From contig CAVZRO010000006.1 in NCBI GenBank assembly GCA_963777625.1, forward strand, positions 124,001 through 188,000: a DNA stretch of 64,000 nucleotides. Direction: 5' to 3'. Below the pieces are notes generated by a model. It had not been told where the DNA came from. It searched no databases and worked only from the letters and a program-made list of their open reading frames with translations. Source of the stretch: DATDIC01 sp963777625. GTDB taxonomy: Bacteria; Pseudomonadota; Alphaproteobacteria; Acetobacterales; Acetobacteraceae. This document shows, in pieces, positions 25,839-33,585 of the stretch. Both the position numbers and the translations under genes were made by a program. Positions within the stretch are counted from its first letter, which is position 1; every line of letters begins with the position of its first letter.

Positions 25839-27017
25839 TTATTCGTCCCGCGGCCCGATCCCTCCGCGGGACGAATCGAAGCCCGGACGATCGGACGCAA
25901 GGCGGAGCGCGGCGTCGATGCCGAAATCGCCGGGCAGAGCGCCCCTGGGAAACAGGCGGGTGACGTGGCCCATTTTGCGGCGGGGACGCGCCTCTGCCTT
26001 TCCGTAGAGGTGCGGGATCAGGCCTGGGGTGGCCAGGATGTCCGGCCAGAGCGCGATGTCGTCCGGTCCGACGAGGTTTTTCATGACGGCATCCGAATGA
26101 CGCATGGCCGGCGGCAGCGGCAGGCCGGCGATGGCACGCACATGCAGCTCGAACTGGCTGGCCGGGCAGGCATCGATCGTCCAATGGCCCGAATTATGCG
26201 GGCGCGGGGCGATTTCATTGGCCAGAAGACGGCCGTCCCTGGCGAGAAACAGCTCTATCGCCAGCAGCCCGACGAGACCGAGGCTGGTGGCCACACGGTG
26301 GGCGATTTCCTGAGCCTGCGCCGCGGTTTCCTGTTGGACCCGTGCTGGAGCCAGGCTGACATCGAGGATGCCGTCGTGATGGTGATTCTCGGTGGGGTCG
26401 AACACCGACATGGAACCGTCGGCGCCGCAGGCGATGATGACGCTCAGCTCGGCGGCAAAATCGACCAGCCCTTCCAGGATCAGCGGCTTCGGGTCCAGCG
26501 CGGCGAAAGCAGGCGCCAGGTCGGCCGAAGTGCGGACCCGTGCCTGGCCCTTGCCGTCATAGCCGTAGCGCGTCGTTTTCAGAACCGCCGGCAGGCCGAT
26601 GCGGGCTGCCGCCTCGGTCAGCTCCGCGAGACTGTGGACGGGAGCCCAGGGTGCGGTCGCCACGCCCGCGCGGTTGAGGAACTGCTTCTCCACGATGCGG
26701 TCCTGGCTGATACGCAGGATCTCGGGAGACGGGCGGACGGGCTTCAGCGCGGCCAGCAGCTCGAGCCCTTCAGCGCTTACATTTTCGAACTCGAAGCTGA
26801 TCACGTCGACGGCGGCGGCGAAGGCGCGCAGGCTGGCGGGATCAGTATAGTCGCTGAGGGTGAACCCGGCGGCAACCAGGGCGGCCGGGCTGTCCGGCTC
26901 GCGGGTGAGAATGTGGCAGCGATAACCGAGCCGGGCCGCCGCCAGCGCCGACATGCGGCCGAGCTGGCCGCCACCCACCAAGCCAATGACGGCATTCGGG
27001 GGCAGGGGAAAGTTCAT
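25839..27017 (-). CDS. purK: 5-(carboxyamino)imidazole ribonucleotide synthase
   Basis: ATP-grasp enzyme that carboxylates AIR to N5-CAIR using bicarbonate and ATP in purine synthesis. 392 residues: N-terminal GLVGGGQLGRMSALAAARLG, central PAVLKTTRYGYDGKGQARV, and the metal-binding LLANEIAPRPHNSGHWTIDA. Slightly long at the C-terminus (SSRGGIGPRDE). The start overlaps the purE stop by 4 bases; purE-purK form a unit. It converges on the TPR gene with a 10-base gap. Confidence 0.95.
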   Translation of the reverse strand: MNFPLPPNAVIGLVGGGQLGRMSALAAARLGYRCHILTREPDSPAALVAAGFTLSDYTDPASLRAFAAAVDVISFEFENVSAEGLELLAALKPVRPSPEILRISQDRIVEKQFLNRAGVATAPWAPVHSLAELTEAAARIGLPAVLKTTRYGYDGKGQARVRTSADLAPAFAALDPKPLILEGLVDFAAELSVIIACGADGSMSVFDPTENHHHDGILDVSLAPARVQQETAAQAQEIAHRVATSLGLVGLLAIELFLARDGRLLANEIAPRPHNSGHWTIDACPASQFELHVRAIAGLPLPPAMRHSDAVMKNLVGPDDIALWPDILATPGLIPHLYGKAEARPRRKMGHVTRLFPRGALPGDFGIDAALRLASDRPGFDSSRGGIGPRDE

Positions 27018-27511
27018 GCCGCCGGAGGGATCCCGTCATCAGGGGTTGCGGGGACCGCGTCGGTCTGGGCGGCGCGATAGGCATCGAGCCGAGTCGCCAA
27101 GGCCGGATCGGTGCCGGCCAGGATGGCGGCGGCAAACAGGGCGGCATTGATCGCACCGGGACGGCCGATCGCCAGCGTGCCGACCGGGATGCCGGCGGGC
27201 ATCTGAACAATCGAGAGCAGGCTGTCGAGCCCTTTGAGGCTGGCGGATTCCACCGGCACGCCCAGCACCGGCAGGCTGGTCCAGGCGGCGCACATTCCGG
27301 GCAGATGAGCCGCCCCGCCGGCGCCGGCGATGATCACCCTAAGTCCGCGGGCACGCGCGGAGGTCGCGTAGTCCCGCAGCCGGTCGGGGGTGCGATGGGC
27401 GGAGACCACGCATGCCTCGTACGGCACGTCGAGGCGGGCCAACAGGTCCGCCGCATGCCGCAGAATAGGCCAATCGGAGCGGCTGCCCATGATAATGCCG
27501 ACCAGGGACAT
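27014..27511 (-). CDS. purE: 5-(carboxyamino)imidazole ribonucleotide mutase
   Basis: Converts N5-CAIR to CAIR, the step after PurK. 165 residues with the class I PurE signature: GIIMGSRSDWPILRHAADLL, EACVVSAHRTPDRLRDYATS (with the catalytic His), IIAGAGGAAHLPGMCAAWTS and VPVESASLKGLDSLLSIVQM. Length is normal. It follows a DUF465 gene by 3 bases, and that short gene is probably read on the same transcript. Confidence 0.96.
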   Translation of the reverse strand: MSLVGIIMGSRSDWPILRHAADLLARLDVPYEACVVSAHRTPDRLRDYATSARARGLRVIIAGAGGAAHLPGMCAAWTSLPVLGVPVESASLKGLDSLLSIVQMPAGIPVGTLAIGRPGAINAALFAAAILAGTDPALATRLDAYRAAQTDAVPATPDDGIPPAA

Positions 27512-27514
27512 GGC

Positions 27515-27718
27515 TCAGGCGATGTCGTCCGGAATCAGGCGGTTTTCCAGCCAGGCGATCTCGTCCTTCAGCATCAACTTGCGCTTCTTGAGCCGCTGAA
27601 GATGAAGCTGGTCCAGGGGACCCTGGCTAACCAGACGCGTGATGACGGTGTCGAGGTCGCGATGCTCACTGCGCAACTCGTGCAACTTGCGAAGCAGGGA
27701 GTCGCGGTCCGTCAGCAT
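27515..27718 (-). CDS. DUF465 (YdcH-like) small helical protein
   Basis: 67 residues from MLTDRDSLLRKLHELRSEHR. Two amphipathic helices joined by a short turn (QGPLDQLHLQRLKKRKLMLK, then DEIAWLENRLIP) give the DUF465 pattern with the terminal KxxLKDEI-xxLE motif. The function of this family is unknown; it is widespread in alphaproteobacteria. It sits immediately upstream of purE. A second DUF465 reading, broken by a frame change, lies divergently 166 bases away. Confidence 0.8.
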   Translation of the reverse strand: MLTDRDSLLRKLHELRSEHRDLDTVITRLVSQGPLDQLHLQRLKKRKLMLKDEIAWLENRLIPDDIA

Positions 27719-27883
27719 GGCCCGGGCACAGCATGGCGTTGCGCAACCGCGCCGCCGATGACAGCGTTGCGAGGTTCGACCCCGGCGCTTGCCATTGCGG
27801 GCGACCCGGGTACGATACGGTGTTGCGTCGGCCGCCCGAAGGGGCGGAGGCGGCGCAAGGGAGCCGGCGGCAAAGGAGGATAC

Positions 27884-28058
27884 ATGACGCTGCAGACTTC
27901 GACTCGAGTCGCTCCAGGAGCGGCATGCCAGCCTGGAAATGCGCATTGCCGATGAGGACCAGCGACCGCGTCCCGACACCGACGTCCTGATGCGTCTGAA
28001 GGTCGAGAAATTGCGGGTCAAAGAGGAAATTGAGCGCCTCCGTTCGCAACCCCCGTAG
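27884..28058 (+). pseudogene. DUF465 family protein, interrupted by a +1 frame change
   Basis: A strong ribosome site (AAAGGAGG) precedes ATG at 27884, which reads MTLQ then leaves the DUF465 frame. From 27897 the next frame reads LRLESLQERHASLEMRIADE and ends KLRVKEEIERLRSQPP with a stop at 28056-28058. Dropping one base at about 27896 joins them into a normal ~57-residue DUF465 protein. Given six other single-base shifts in the window, this is probably an intact gene carrying a sequence error; otherwise a fresh pseudogene. Confidence 0.7.
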
Positions 28059-28064
28059 CGCTGG

Positions 28065-28643
28065 TCAGGCTGCCTCTTCGGTTTCAGGCGGCGGGGGAAC
28101 CGGGACTGCCTGGCCTTCGCGCTGCAGCCGGTCGTTGGCCGCTGCGATGGCGGCATTCAGATCGGCCTGGGTGCAAAGGCCGAGAATGACCGGGTCGCTC
28201 GGCTTGATGTTGGCGCTGTTCCAATGCGACCGCTCGCGCACCTTCTGAATGGTTTCCTTGGTGGTGCCGAGCAGCTTGGAGACCTGGGATTCCGATAGTT
28301 GCGGATAGTTGCGCAGCAGGAAGGCAATTGCGTTCGGGCGGTCGTTGCGTTTGGCGACCGGCGTGTAGCGCGATCCACGCAGCCGCTTGGGCGCGGGCAA
28401 GGTGCTGGGCAGCATCCGGAGACGCGCATTCGGGTCCGCTTCGCAACGGCGAATTTCGTCGACCGTGACCTGGCCGGTGGCGACTGGGTCATAGCCGACG
28501 ATACCTTGCGCCACCTCACCGTCGGCGATGGCCTGGACTTCCAGCGGGTGCATGCCGCAAAACTCGGCGATCTGCGTGAAGGTGAGCGCGGTCTTTTCGA
28601 TCAGCCACACTGCGGTGGCTTTCGGCATGAGCGGCAGGGGCAT
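28065..28643 (-). CDS. trcR: DUF1013 protein, TrcR-like transcriptional cell-cycle regulator
   Basis: 192 residues from MPLPLMPKATAVWLIEKTAL. The family (DUF1013, TrcR in Caulobacter) associates with RNA polymerase and supports transcription of cell-cycle genes. Visible parts: an N-terminal helical region (TQIAEFCGMHPLEVQAIADG), a Pro/Arg linker (PKRLRGSRYTPVAKRNDRPN) and a helix-turn-helix-like segment (LSESQVSKLLGTTKETIQKV) followed by RSHWNSANIKPSDPVILGLC, which is nearly invariant in this family. The tail is Pro/Glu-rich. Conserved across alphaproteobacteria. Confidence 0.88.
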   Translation of the reverse strand: MPLPLMPKATAVWLIEKTALTFTQIAEFCGMHPLEVQAIADGEVAQGIVGYDPVATGQVTVDEIRRCEADPNARLRMLPSTLPAPKRLRGSRYTPVAKRNDRPNAIAFLLRNYPQLSESQVSKLLGTTKETIQKVRERSHWNSANIKPSDPVILGLCTQADLNAAIAAANDRLQREGQAVPVPPPPETEEAA

Positions 28644-28793
28644 CACTATGTCACTTTCAGGCCCACGTGGAGCGAACGGTCCCGCGCGCCACGGAGCGGG
28701 CAAGAGGGCGGCTCGAGCGCAGGCAGGGCCTGGATATGACGCTCGCGCGGGAGGTGGTCAAGGGTTTCCACGGGCCGATAAAGGAGGTGCGCG

Positions 28794-28982
28794 ATGATCG
28801 AGGATGAGGACATGCCACGCAAGCGGGCGCGGCTGGAACGGCCAGTGCTGGACAGTTGGGGCGTCGCCGAGCTGAACCTCTATATTGACGAGTTGCGCGC
28901 GGAGATCGCCCGTGCCGAGGCGGAGATCGGCCGCAAGCAGGGCCACCGCAGCGCCGCCGACGCGGTGTTCCGCCGGTCATGA
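28794..28982 (+). CDS. DUF1192 family small protein
   Basis: 62 residues with an AAGGAGG ribosome site just upstream. The core WGVAELNLYIDELRAEIARAEAEIGRKQGHR is the DUF1192 signature, a short helical protein of unknown function typical of alphaproteobacteria. It is divergent from trcR with a ~150-base promoter gap and is followed by a bidirectional terminator. Confidence 0.85.
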   Translation: MIEDEDMPRKRARLERPVLDSWGVAELNLYIDELRAEIARAEAEIGRKQGHRSAADAVFRRS

Positions 28983-29027
28983 GGCGTGCCGCAGAATTAA
29001 TCTTCGGCGACCGTAAGCCAGGGACGA

Positions 29028-29055
29028 GTAAAGGGCCGGCTGCCCGGCCCTTTAC
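29028..29055. terminator. Bidirectional hairpin terminator between DUF1192 and hsp20
   Basis: A perfect 12-bp stem GTAAAGGGCCGG / CCGGCCCTTTAC with loop CTGC. It lies between two convergent genes, and the T-rich lower stem gives a short U-tract in either direction. A convincing shared intrinsic terminator. Confidence 0.85.
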
Positions 29056-29071
29056 GTTATGACGTGGTTGT

Positions 29072-29548
29072 TCAGGCGGCTTTCGCTGTGTCCTGATCGT
29101 TCGCGATCTGTGGCTCCGTAGCCGGGGTGCCACCGCCGATCTCGATCCTGCGCGGCTTCAGCGCCTCGGGCACGACGCGCTTCAGGCCGACATGGAGCAA
29201 GCCGTTCTGCAGCTCGGCACCCTCGACCACGATATGGTCGGCGAGCACGAACCGGCGCTCAAACGCACGGCCGGCGATCCCACGATAGAGCACCTCGGAC
29301 TTCGCGGTGTCATTGGTCACGCGGCCGGAAATGGCAAGGGTATTCTCTTTGACCACCAGCTCGAGGTCGGCGGGACGGAAGCCGGCCACCGCCATGGTCA
29401 GGCGGTAGGTGTCGTCTCCGGTTTTCTCGATGTTGTAGGGCGGGTAGCTGGACGCCTCGGTGGCGGAAGCGGCACTGTCCATAAGGCGGGCCATGCGGTC
29501 GAAGCCGATGGCAGTACGGAACAATGGTGCAAAGTCGATCGTCGTCAT
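29072..29548 (-). CDS. Small heat-shock protein Hsp20 (IbpA-like)
   Basis: ATP-independent holdase chaperone binding unfolding proteins. 158 residues from MTTIDFAPLFRTAIGFDRMA. The alpha-crystallin domain runs from YPPYNIEKTGDDTYRLTMAV to GLLHVGLKRVVPEAL, and the tail has the expected IEIGGG motif. An AGGAGG lies 7 bases before the ATG; a TTG two codons upstream is ignored. The leader folds into a hairpin over that ribosome site, suggesting heat-controlled translation. Confidence 0.92.
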   Translation of the reverse strand: MTTIDFAPLFRTAIGFDRMARLMDSAASATEASSYPPYNIEKTGDDTYRLTMAVAGFRPADLELVVKENTLAISGRVTNDTAKSEVLYRGIAGRAFERRFVLADHIVVEGAELQNGLLHVGLKRVVPEALKPRRIEIGGGTPATEPQIANDQDTAKAA

Positions 29549-29699
29549 TTTCAAACCTCCTGCAAGAGCAAGGCTCGTTGTGAAGGCCGCCCAATGGGCC
29601 GGCCGGGTTCAGCGGCGCGGAACCCCCGCAGGGCATTCCGCTCGCTGGTATCTGGCGGCCGTGGCCGCCACGTTCAAGGTGAGAAGCGCCTAGAATACC
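29549..29699 (-). promoter_or_regulatory. Probable ROSE-like RNA thermometer leader of hsp20
   Basis: The transcript leader ends CCUUGC-UCUU-GCAGG running into the AGGAGG ribosome site (complement of 29573-29556). CCUUGC pairs with GCAGG with one bulged U, which is the ROSE pattern (a U(U/C)GCU element masking the ribosome site). Further up is a strong 8-bp palindrome TGGCGGCC-GT-GGCCGCCA (29653-29670), and just beyond it a CTTGAA box (complement of 29673-29678) that could be a heat-shock sigma -35 element. Structure inferred by eye. Confidence 0.6.
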
Positions 29700-29924
29700 T
29701 TACTTCTTCAAGCCCAGACCGGCGAATTTCTTGTTGAACTTCGCCACCTGGCCGCCGCTGTCGATAATCCGGTGCTGGCCGGTCCAGGCCGGGTGGGATT
29801 TCGGGTCGATATCAAGCCGGATTGAATCGCCAGGCTTGCCATAGCAGGACCGGGTCTTGAACTGGGTGCCGTCGGTCATGATGACGGTGATGTCGTGGTA
29901 TTCGGGGTGAATTCCGGCCTTCAT
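29700..29924 (-). CDS. rpmE: 50S ribosomal protein L31
   Basis: 74 residues, MKAGIHPEYHDITVIMTDGT, with the L31 core FKTRSCYGKPGDSIRLDIDP and KSHPAWTGQHRIIDSGGQVA. Only one Cys is present, so this is the zinc-free (C-minus) type. The length and C-terminal KKFAGL are as expected for alphaproteobacteria. It sits directly upstream of the hsp20 leader on the same strand. Confidence 0.95.
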   Translation of the reverse strand: MKAGIHPEYHDITVIMTDGTQFKTRSCYGKPGDSIRLDIDPKSHPAWTGQHRIIDSGGQVAKFNKKFAGLGLKK

Positions 29925-30061
29925 CGCTCTCTCCTGCTGGCGCTGCCGATCCCGACCGGCCGCGCACGAGCGGGATATAGCGTCGATCGCCGGATTGCGA
30001 AAGACGGCTGAGGCCCACCACGCCGCCGGCGGAGGTGGGCCTTGCCGTCGTCTCGGCGCCG

Positions 30062-30298
30062 CTAAACGCGAGCCGGCGTGCCGTTCGCGTAATTGCGGAA
30101 CATATCGTCCGCAGCCTGACGCTGCCGCGACGAGACCTTTGCGTACAGTTGCTGGAACGTCGGCAGCACACGCTGCATGTTCTGCACCTGTTGCATCTGG
30201 ATCTGGGTGAATGCCTGCGTGTTCGGTACAGCGTTCATGCCCTGCAGCGTATCGCGACGCTGGCGGTAGAGCTTGTCAAGCGTCGTTGCGTTCTGCAA
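30062..30298 (-). CDS. Hypothetical protein, possible C-terminal remnant of an LTXXQ/Spy-type periplasmic protein
   Basis: A frame with a TTG at 30298 encodes 78 residues: LDKLYRQRRDTLQGMNAVPN, then QIQMQQVQNMQRVLPTFQQL and KVSSRQRQAADDMFRNY. Leu/Gln helices of this type occur in Spy/CpxP-like chaperones with LTXXQ repeats. The same frame is open upstream and includes RLWLVRFADTSLQ, also family-like, but there is no Met or signal peptide before the Rid gene begins. It may be a 5'-truncated remnant. Confidence 0.45.
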   Translation of the reverse strand: MQNATTLDKLYRQRRDTLQGMNAVPNTQAFTQIQMQQVQNMQRVLPTFQQLYAKVSSRQRQAADDMFRNYANGTPARV

Positions 30299-30390
30299 CG
30301 ACGTGTCGGCGAACCGAACGAGCCAAAGCCGGCCTGGTTCGTTCAGGCGGAGGTGGATGGAGTTGACTTCATGCGTGCGGCAGACCGATG

Positions 30391-30780
30391 TCAGGCGGCT
30401 GCCTCGGCCTCAATCTCGATCACGTAGCGTGGGTCGGCCAATCCTGCAACGAACAGCAGCGTGGAGGCCGGCGCGTGTTCGGCGAATGTTGCCTCTCGCG
30501 CCGCACGATACGCTGACAGCAGAGCGCGATCGGTCAGAAACGCGGTGGTCTTGACAATGTTCTCGATTCCCATGCCGTGGGCACGCAGAATAGTGCGGAG
30601 ATTGCGGAACACGAGTGCTACCTGCGCCTCTCCGTTATTCGGCACCGTGCCGTCCAGATCGACGCCGACCTGGCCGGAGATGACCAGGCGACGGGTTCCT
30701 CCTTGAATAAGGATTGCATGTGAGTATCGGCTGGCTGGCTCGCGCACCCCGGACGGGTTGCTGGCGGTGACGACGGGCAT
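30391..30780 (-). CDS. Rid family protein (YjgF/YER057c/UK114)
   Basis: 129 residues from MPVVTASNPSGVREPASRYS. Rid fold pieces: AILIQGGTRRLVISGQVGVD, AQVALVFRNLRTILRAHGMG and IVKTTAFLTDRALLSAYRAA, ending RYVIEIEAEAAA. In RidA deaminases an Arg precedes the final strands (PARS...); here the segment reads PASTLLFVAGL, so the iminium-hydrolysing Arg is missing and the protein probably belongs to another Rid subgroup. Divergent from rlmH. Confidence 0.82.
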   Translation of the reverse strand: MPVVTASNPSGVREPASRYSHAILIQGGTRRLVISGQVGVDLDGTVPNNGEAQVALVFRNLRTILRAHGMGIENIVKTTAFLTDRALLSAYRAAREATFAEHAPASTLLFVAGLADPRYVIEIEAEAAA

Positions 30781-30870
30781 GCTGCCCCTCCCCTGTTCTG
30801 GTGCGCGGAGTATAGCAGCAATCACGCGGCTTGCGCGCGGTGGAAAGTCATCATCAATGGCCGACCGGCG

Positions 30871-31341
30871 ATGCTGCATCTGATCGCGGTCGGGAAGTTA
30901 TCCAGAGGAGCAAAGAGCGGACCGGAGGCAGAGCTGTTCGCACGTTACGTCGCGCGTCTGCGGCTCCGGCTGATGCTGACCGAGGTTGCCGAGGCCCGCG
31001 GCGCCTCGGCTGAGATACGACGGCGAGAGGGAGCAGCGCTGCTCGCGGCGGTTCCCGCGAAGGGGTTCGTGGTGGCGCTGGACCTGGGCGGACGGGAATC
31101 CGATAGCGAAGGATTTGCAGCACTGGTCGAGCGCTGGCTGGCGCTGGGGCGCCCGATATGTTTCCTGATCGGCGGCGCGGAGGGTCTGGACAAGGCGGTG
31201 CTGGAACGAGCGGATTACGTGCTGTCGCTAGGGGCGCTGACCTGGCCGCATCTGCTGGTCCGGGTCATGCTGGTCGAGCAGTTGTTTCGGGCGCGGTCCA
31301 TTGCCGCGGGGCATCCGTATCACCGAGGCGCGCGGCCATGA
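30871..31341 (+). CDS. rlmH: 23S rRNA (pseudouridine1915-N3)-methyltransferase RlmH
   Basis: SPOUT methyltransferase modifying helix 69 of 23S rRNA. 156 residues with the RlmH pattern: MLHLIAVGKL, GFVVALDLGGRESDSEGFAA, the AdoMet knot FLIGGAEGLDKAVLERADYV and a C-terminus MLVEQLFRARSIAAGHPYHR. Length matches the family. The usual upstream rsfS is absent; it stands alone between the Rid gene and a convergent oxidoreductase. Confidence 0.95.
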   Translation: MLHLIAVGKLSRGAKSGPEAELFARYVARLRLRLMLTEVAEARGASAEIRRREGAALLAAVPAKGFVVALDLGGRESDSEGFAALVERWLALGRPICFLIGGAEGLDKAVLERADYVLSLGALTWPHLLVRVMLVEQLFRARSIAAGHPYHRGARP

Positions 31342-31387
31342 GGGACACTTTTGGTGCAAAGTGCCAGCAGCATAAGTTGCGCTCGCG

Positions 31388-33442
31388 CTAAACGCTGAGC
31401 CCCAACCGTAGCGCGTCAAACACTGCCGCGTGGATATTCCGGCTCGCCACCGCATCGCCGATCCGAAACAACCGGAACCGCCCGTCAGCATTGCGCACCA
31501 CCTGCTGCGCCTGCCCGGCAAGCAAGGCCGGATAATCCACCTCCCCCAAATTCACCGAGTCCGGCCGCAACGCGTGGTACACCTCGTCCAGCGGCAACGT
31601 TCCGTGTTCCACCACCACCTGATCGACCCGCCGCTCTTCCGTTCGCGAATCGTAGTCGCTACCCAGAGTTGCAACCAACTCGTTGCCTTCCCGCCGCACT
31701 GCGGTCAGGCGGCTGTTGATCGTCACGCGCACGCCCTTCGCGTGGAACACCCGCGCATATTCCGCATGGTTCAACCCGCCCACCTCCGGCGCGAAATAGC
31801 GCTCCGGCGTCACGATCTCCACCGCCGCTCCGCTATCCGCCAGCATCTCCGCGCATTGCATGCCGGGATGGTTGCCGTTGTCGTCATAGATCAGGACGCG
31901 TTCCGCCGGCGCCACCTGCCCCGACACCACGTCCCAGCTTGATACCACCAGCTCGTTTCCAGTCCCCAGCACGTCGCTGTTCGGCACCCCGCCGGTCGCC
32001 ACGAACACCACGTCGGGTGCTTCCGCCAGCACCATCGCGGCGTCCGCATAGGTACCGAACCGCACCGTCGCCCCCAGCGCCTCCAGCCGTGCCAGCCGCC
32101 AATCGACGATCCCGATCAGCTCCCGACGCCGCGGCGACCGCACCGCCAGCAGCACTTGCCCGCCGGCCCGCCCGGCCGCCTCGAACACCATCACCTCGTG
32201 GCCGCGCTCGCCGCCCACACGGGCCGCCTCCAGGCCGGCCGGCCCGGCCCCCACTACCACCACTTTCCGCACCGGTCCGGACGTGCGCGCGATCACCTGC
32301 GGCATGGACGCTTCCCGCCCGGTCGCCGCATTATGGATGCACAGCGCCTCGTTCCCCTCGTAGATGCGGTCGATGCAATAGCTCGCACCGACACACGGCC
32401 GTATTTCCGCCTCGCGTCCTTCCGCCACCTTGCGCGCCAGATGCGGGTCGGCGATCAACGCCCGCGTCATCCCCACCATGTCCAGCTTGCCGGAGGCGAT
32501 CGCATGCCGCGCTGTCGCCACGTCGTTGATCCGCGCCGCATGGAACACCGGGAATCCTGTCGCCTTCCGTACATCGCCGGCGAAATCCAGGTGCGGCGCG
32601 GAGCGCATGCCCAGGATCGGAATTACCTTCACGATCGCCGCATCACTCTCGATATGTCCACGAATGATGTTCAGGAAGTCGATCAGCCCCGAATCGCGCA
32701 GCATTGTCGCGATCGCAATCCCGTCCTCCCGGGTCAGCCCGATCTCCCAATCCTCATCGGCCACCATGCGCACGCCGAGCAGAAACGTCGGTCCCACCGC
32801 ATCGCGCATTGCTCGCAGGACACGCAGCGCAAACCGGATGCGGTTCGCCAGCACACCGCCCCATTCGTCGTCCCGCTTGTTGGTTGCTGGCGAAAAGAAC
32901 TGGTCCGGCAGATGCCCGTATGCGTTGATCTCCAGCCCGTCCAGTCCCGCCGCCTGCATCCGCTGCGCCGCCGCCGCGTAATCAGCGACGATCCGCTCGA
33001 TGTCCCAGTCCTCCAGAGCCTTGGGGAATGCCCTGTGCGCCGGTTCCCGGATCGCCGAGGGCGCCAGCACCGGCAGCCAGTCCGCCTTGTTCCATGCCGT
33101 CCGCCGCCCGAGATGGGTGAGTTGGATCATCACCGCGCAACCATGCGCATGGCATTCGTCGGCGAGCTGGCGCAGCCACGGCACGATCTCGTCCTTGTAG
33201 GCCAGCAGATTGCCGAACACCGGTGGGCTGTCCGGCGAGACCACCGCGGAACCCGCTGTCATCGTCAGCGCCGCGCCGCCCTTCGCCTTCTCGACGTGGT
33301 ACAGCCGATACCGGTCCTTCGGCATCCCGTCGTCGGAATAGAACGGCTCGTGCGCCGTGCTCATGATCCGGTTGCGCAGCGTCAGATGCTTCAGCCGGTA
33401 TGGCTGCAGCAGGGGGTCGGTGGGGGTGGAAAGCGAGGGCAT
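31388..33442 (-). CDS. Old-yellow-enzyme/dienoyl-CoA-reductase-like FMN/FAD/Fe-S oxidoreductase
   Basis: 684 residues. An N-terminal TIM barrel of the OYE family binds FMN (LKHLTLRNRIMSTAHEPFYS; LEINAYGHLPDQFFSPATNK). A cysteine cluster follows at C350, C356 and C368, then a C-terminal nucleotide-binding half with VVVVGAGPAGLEAARVGGER (395-414). This is the trimethylamine dehydrogenase/FadH/N-methylproline demethylase layout. The second cysteine of the usual CxxCxxC is Ala353 here. Probably an amine or N-methyl-amino-acid demethylase, or an enoate reductase. Confidence 0.82.
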   Translation of the reverse strand: MPSLSTPTDPLLQPYRLKHLTLRNRIMSTAHEPFYSDDGMPKDRYRLYHVEKAKGGAALTMTAGSAVVSPDSPPVFGNLLAYKDEIVPWLRQLADECHAHGCAVMIQLTHLGRRTAWNKADWLPVLAPSAIREPAHRAFPKALEDWDIERIVADYAAAAQRMQAAGLDGLEINAYGHLPDQFFSPATNKRDDEWGGVLANRIRFALRVLRAMRDAVGPTFLLGVRMVADEDWEIGLTREDGIAIATMLRDSGLIDFLNIIRGHIESDAAIVKVIPILGMRSAPHLDFAGDVRKATGFPVFHAARINDVATARHAIASGKLDMVGMTRALIADPHLARKVAEGREAEIRPCVGASYCIDRIYEGNEALCIHNAATGREASMPQVIARTSGPVRKVVVVGAGPAGLEAARVGGERGHEVMVFEAAGRAGGQVLLAVRSPRRRELIGIVDWRLARLEALGATVRFGTYADAAMVLAEAPDVVFVATGGVPNSDVLGTGNELVVSSWDVVSGQVAPAERVLIYDDNGNHPGMQCAEMLADSGAAVEIVTPERYFAPEVGGLNHAEYARVFHAKGVRVTINSRLTAVRREGNELVATLGSDYDSRTEERRVDQVVVEHGTLPLDEVYHALRPDSVNLGEVDYPALLAGQAQQVVRNADGRFRLFRIGDAVASRNIHAAVFDALRLGLSV

Positions 33443-33585
33443 GCCGCGTCAGCCTGATCTGTACCCGTTCACGTATCGACACGTCGATTGTGGTCGATCG
33501 GGTATATCAGCCAGCGCTGGTCGGTGAACAGGTCGTGCGTCAGAAATGAACCGTCCCCGTGCGGTCGGGAACAGCCGATCGGCCG

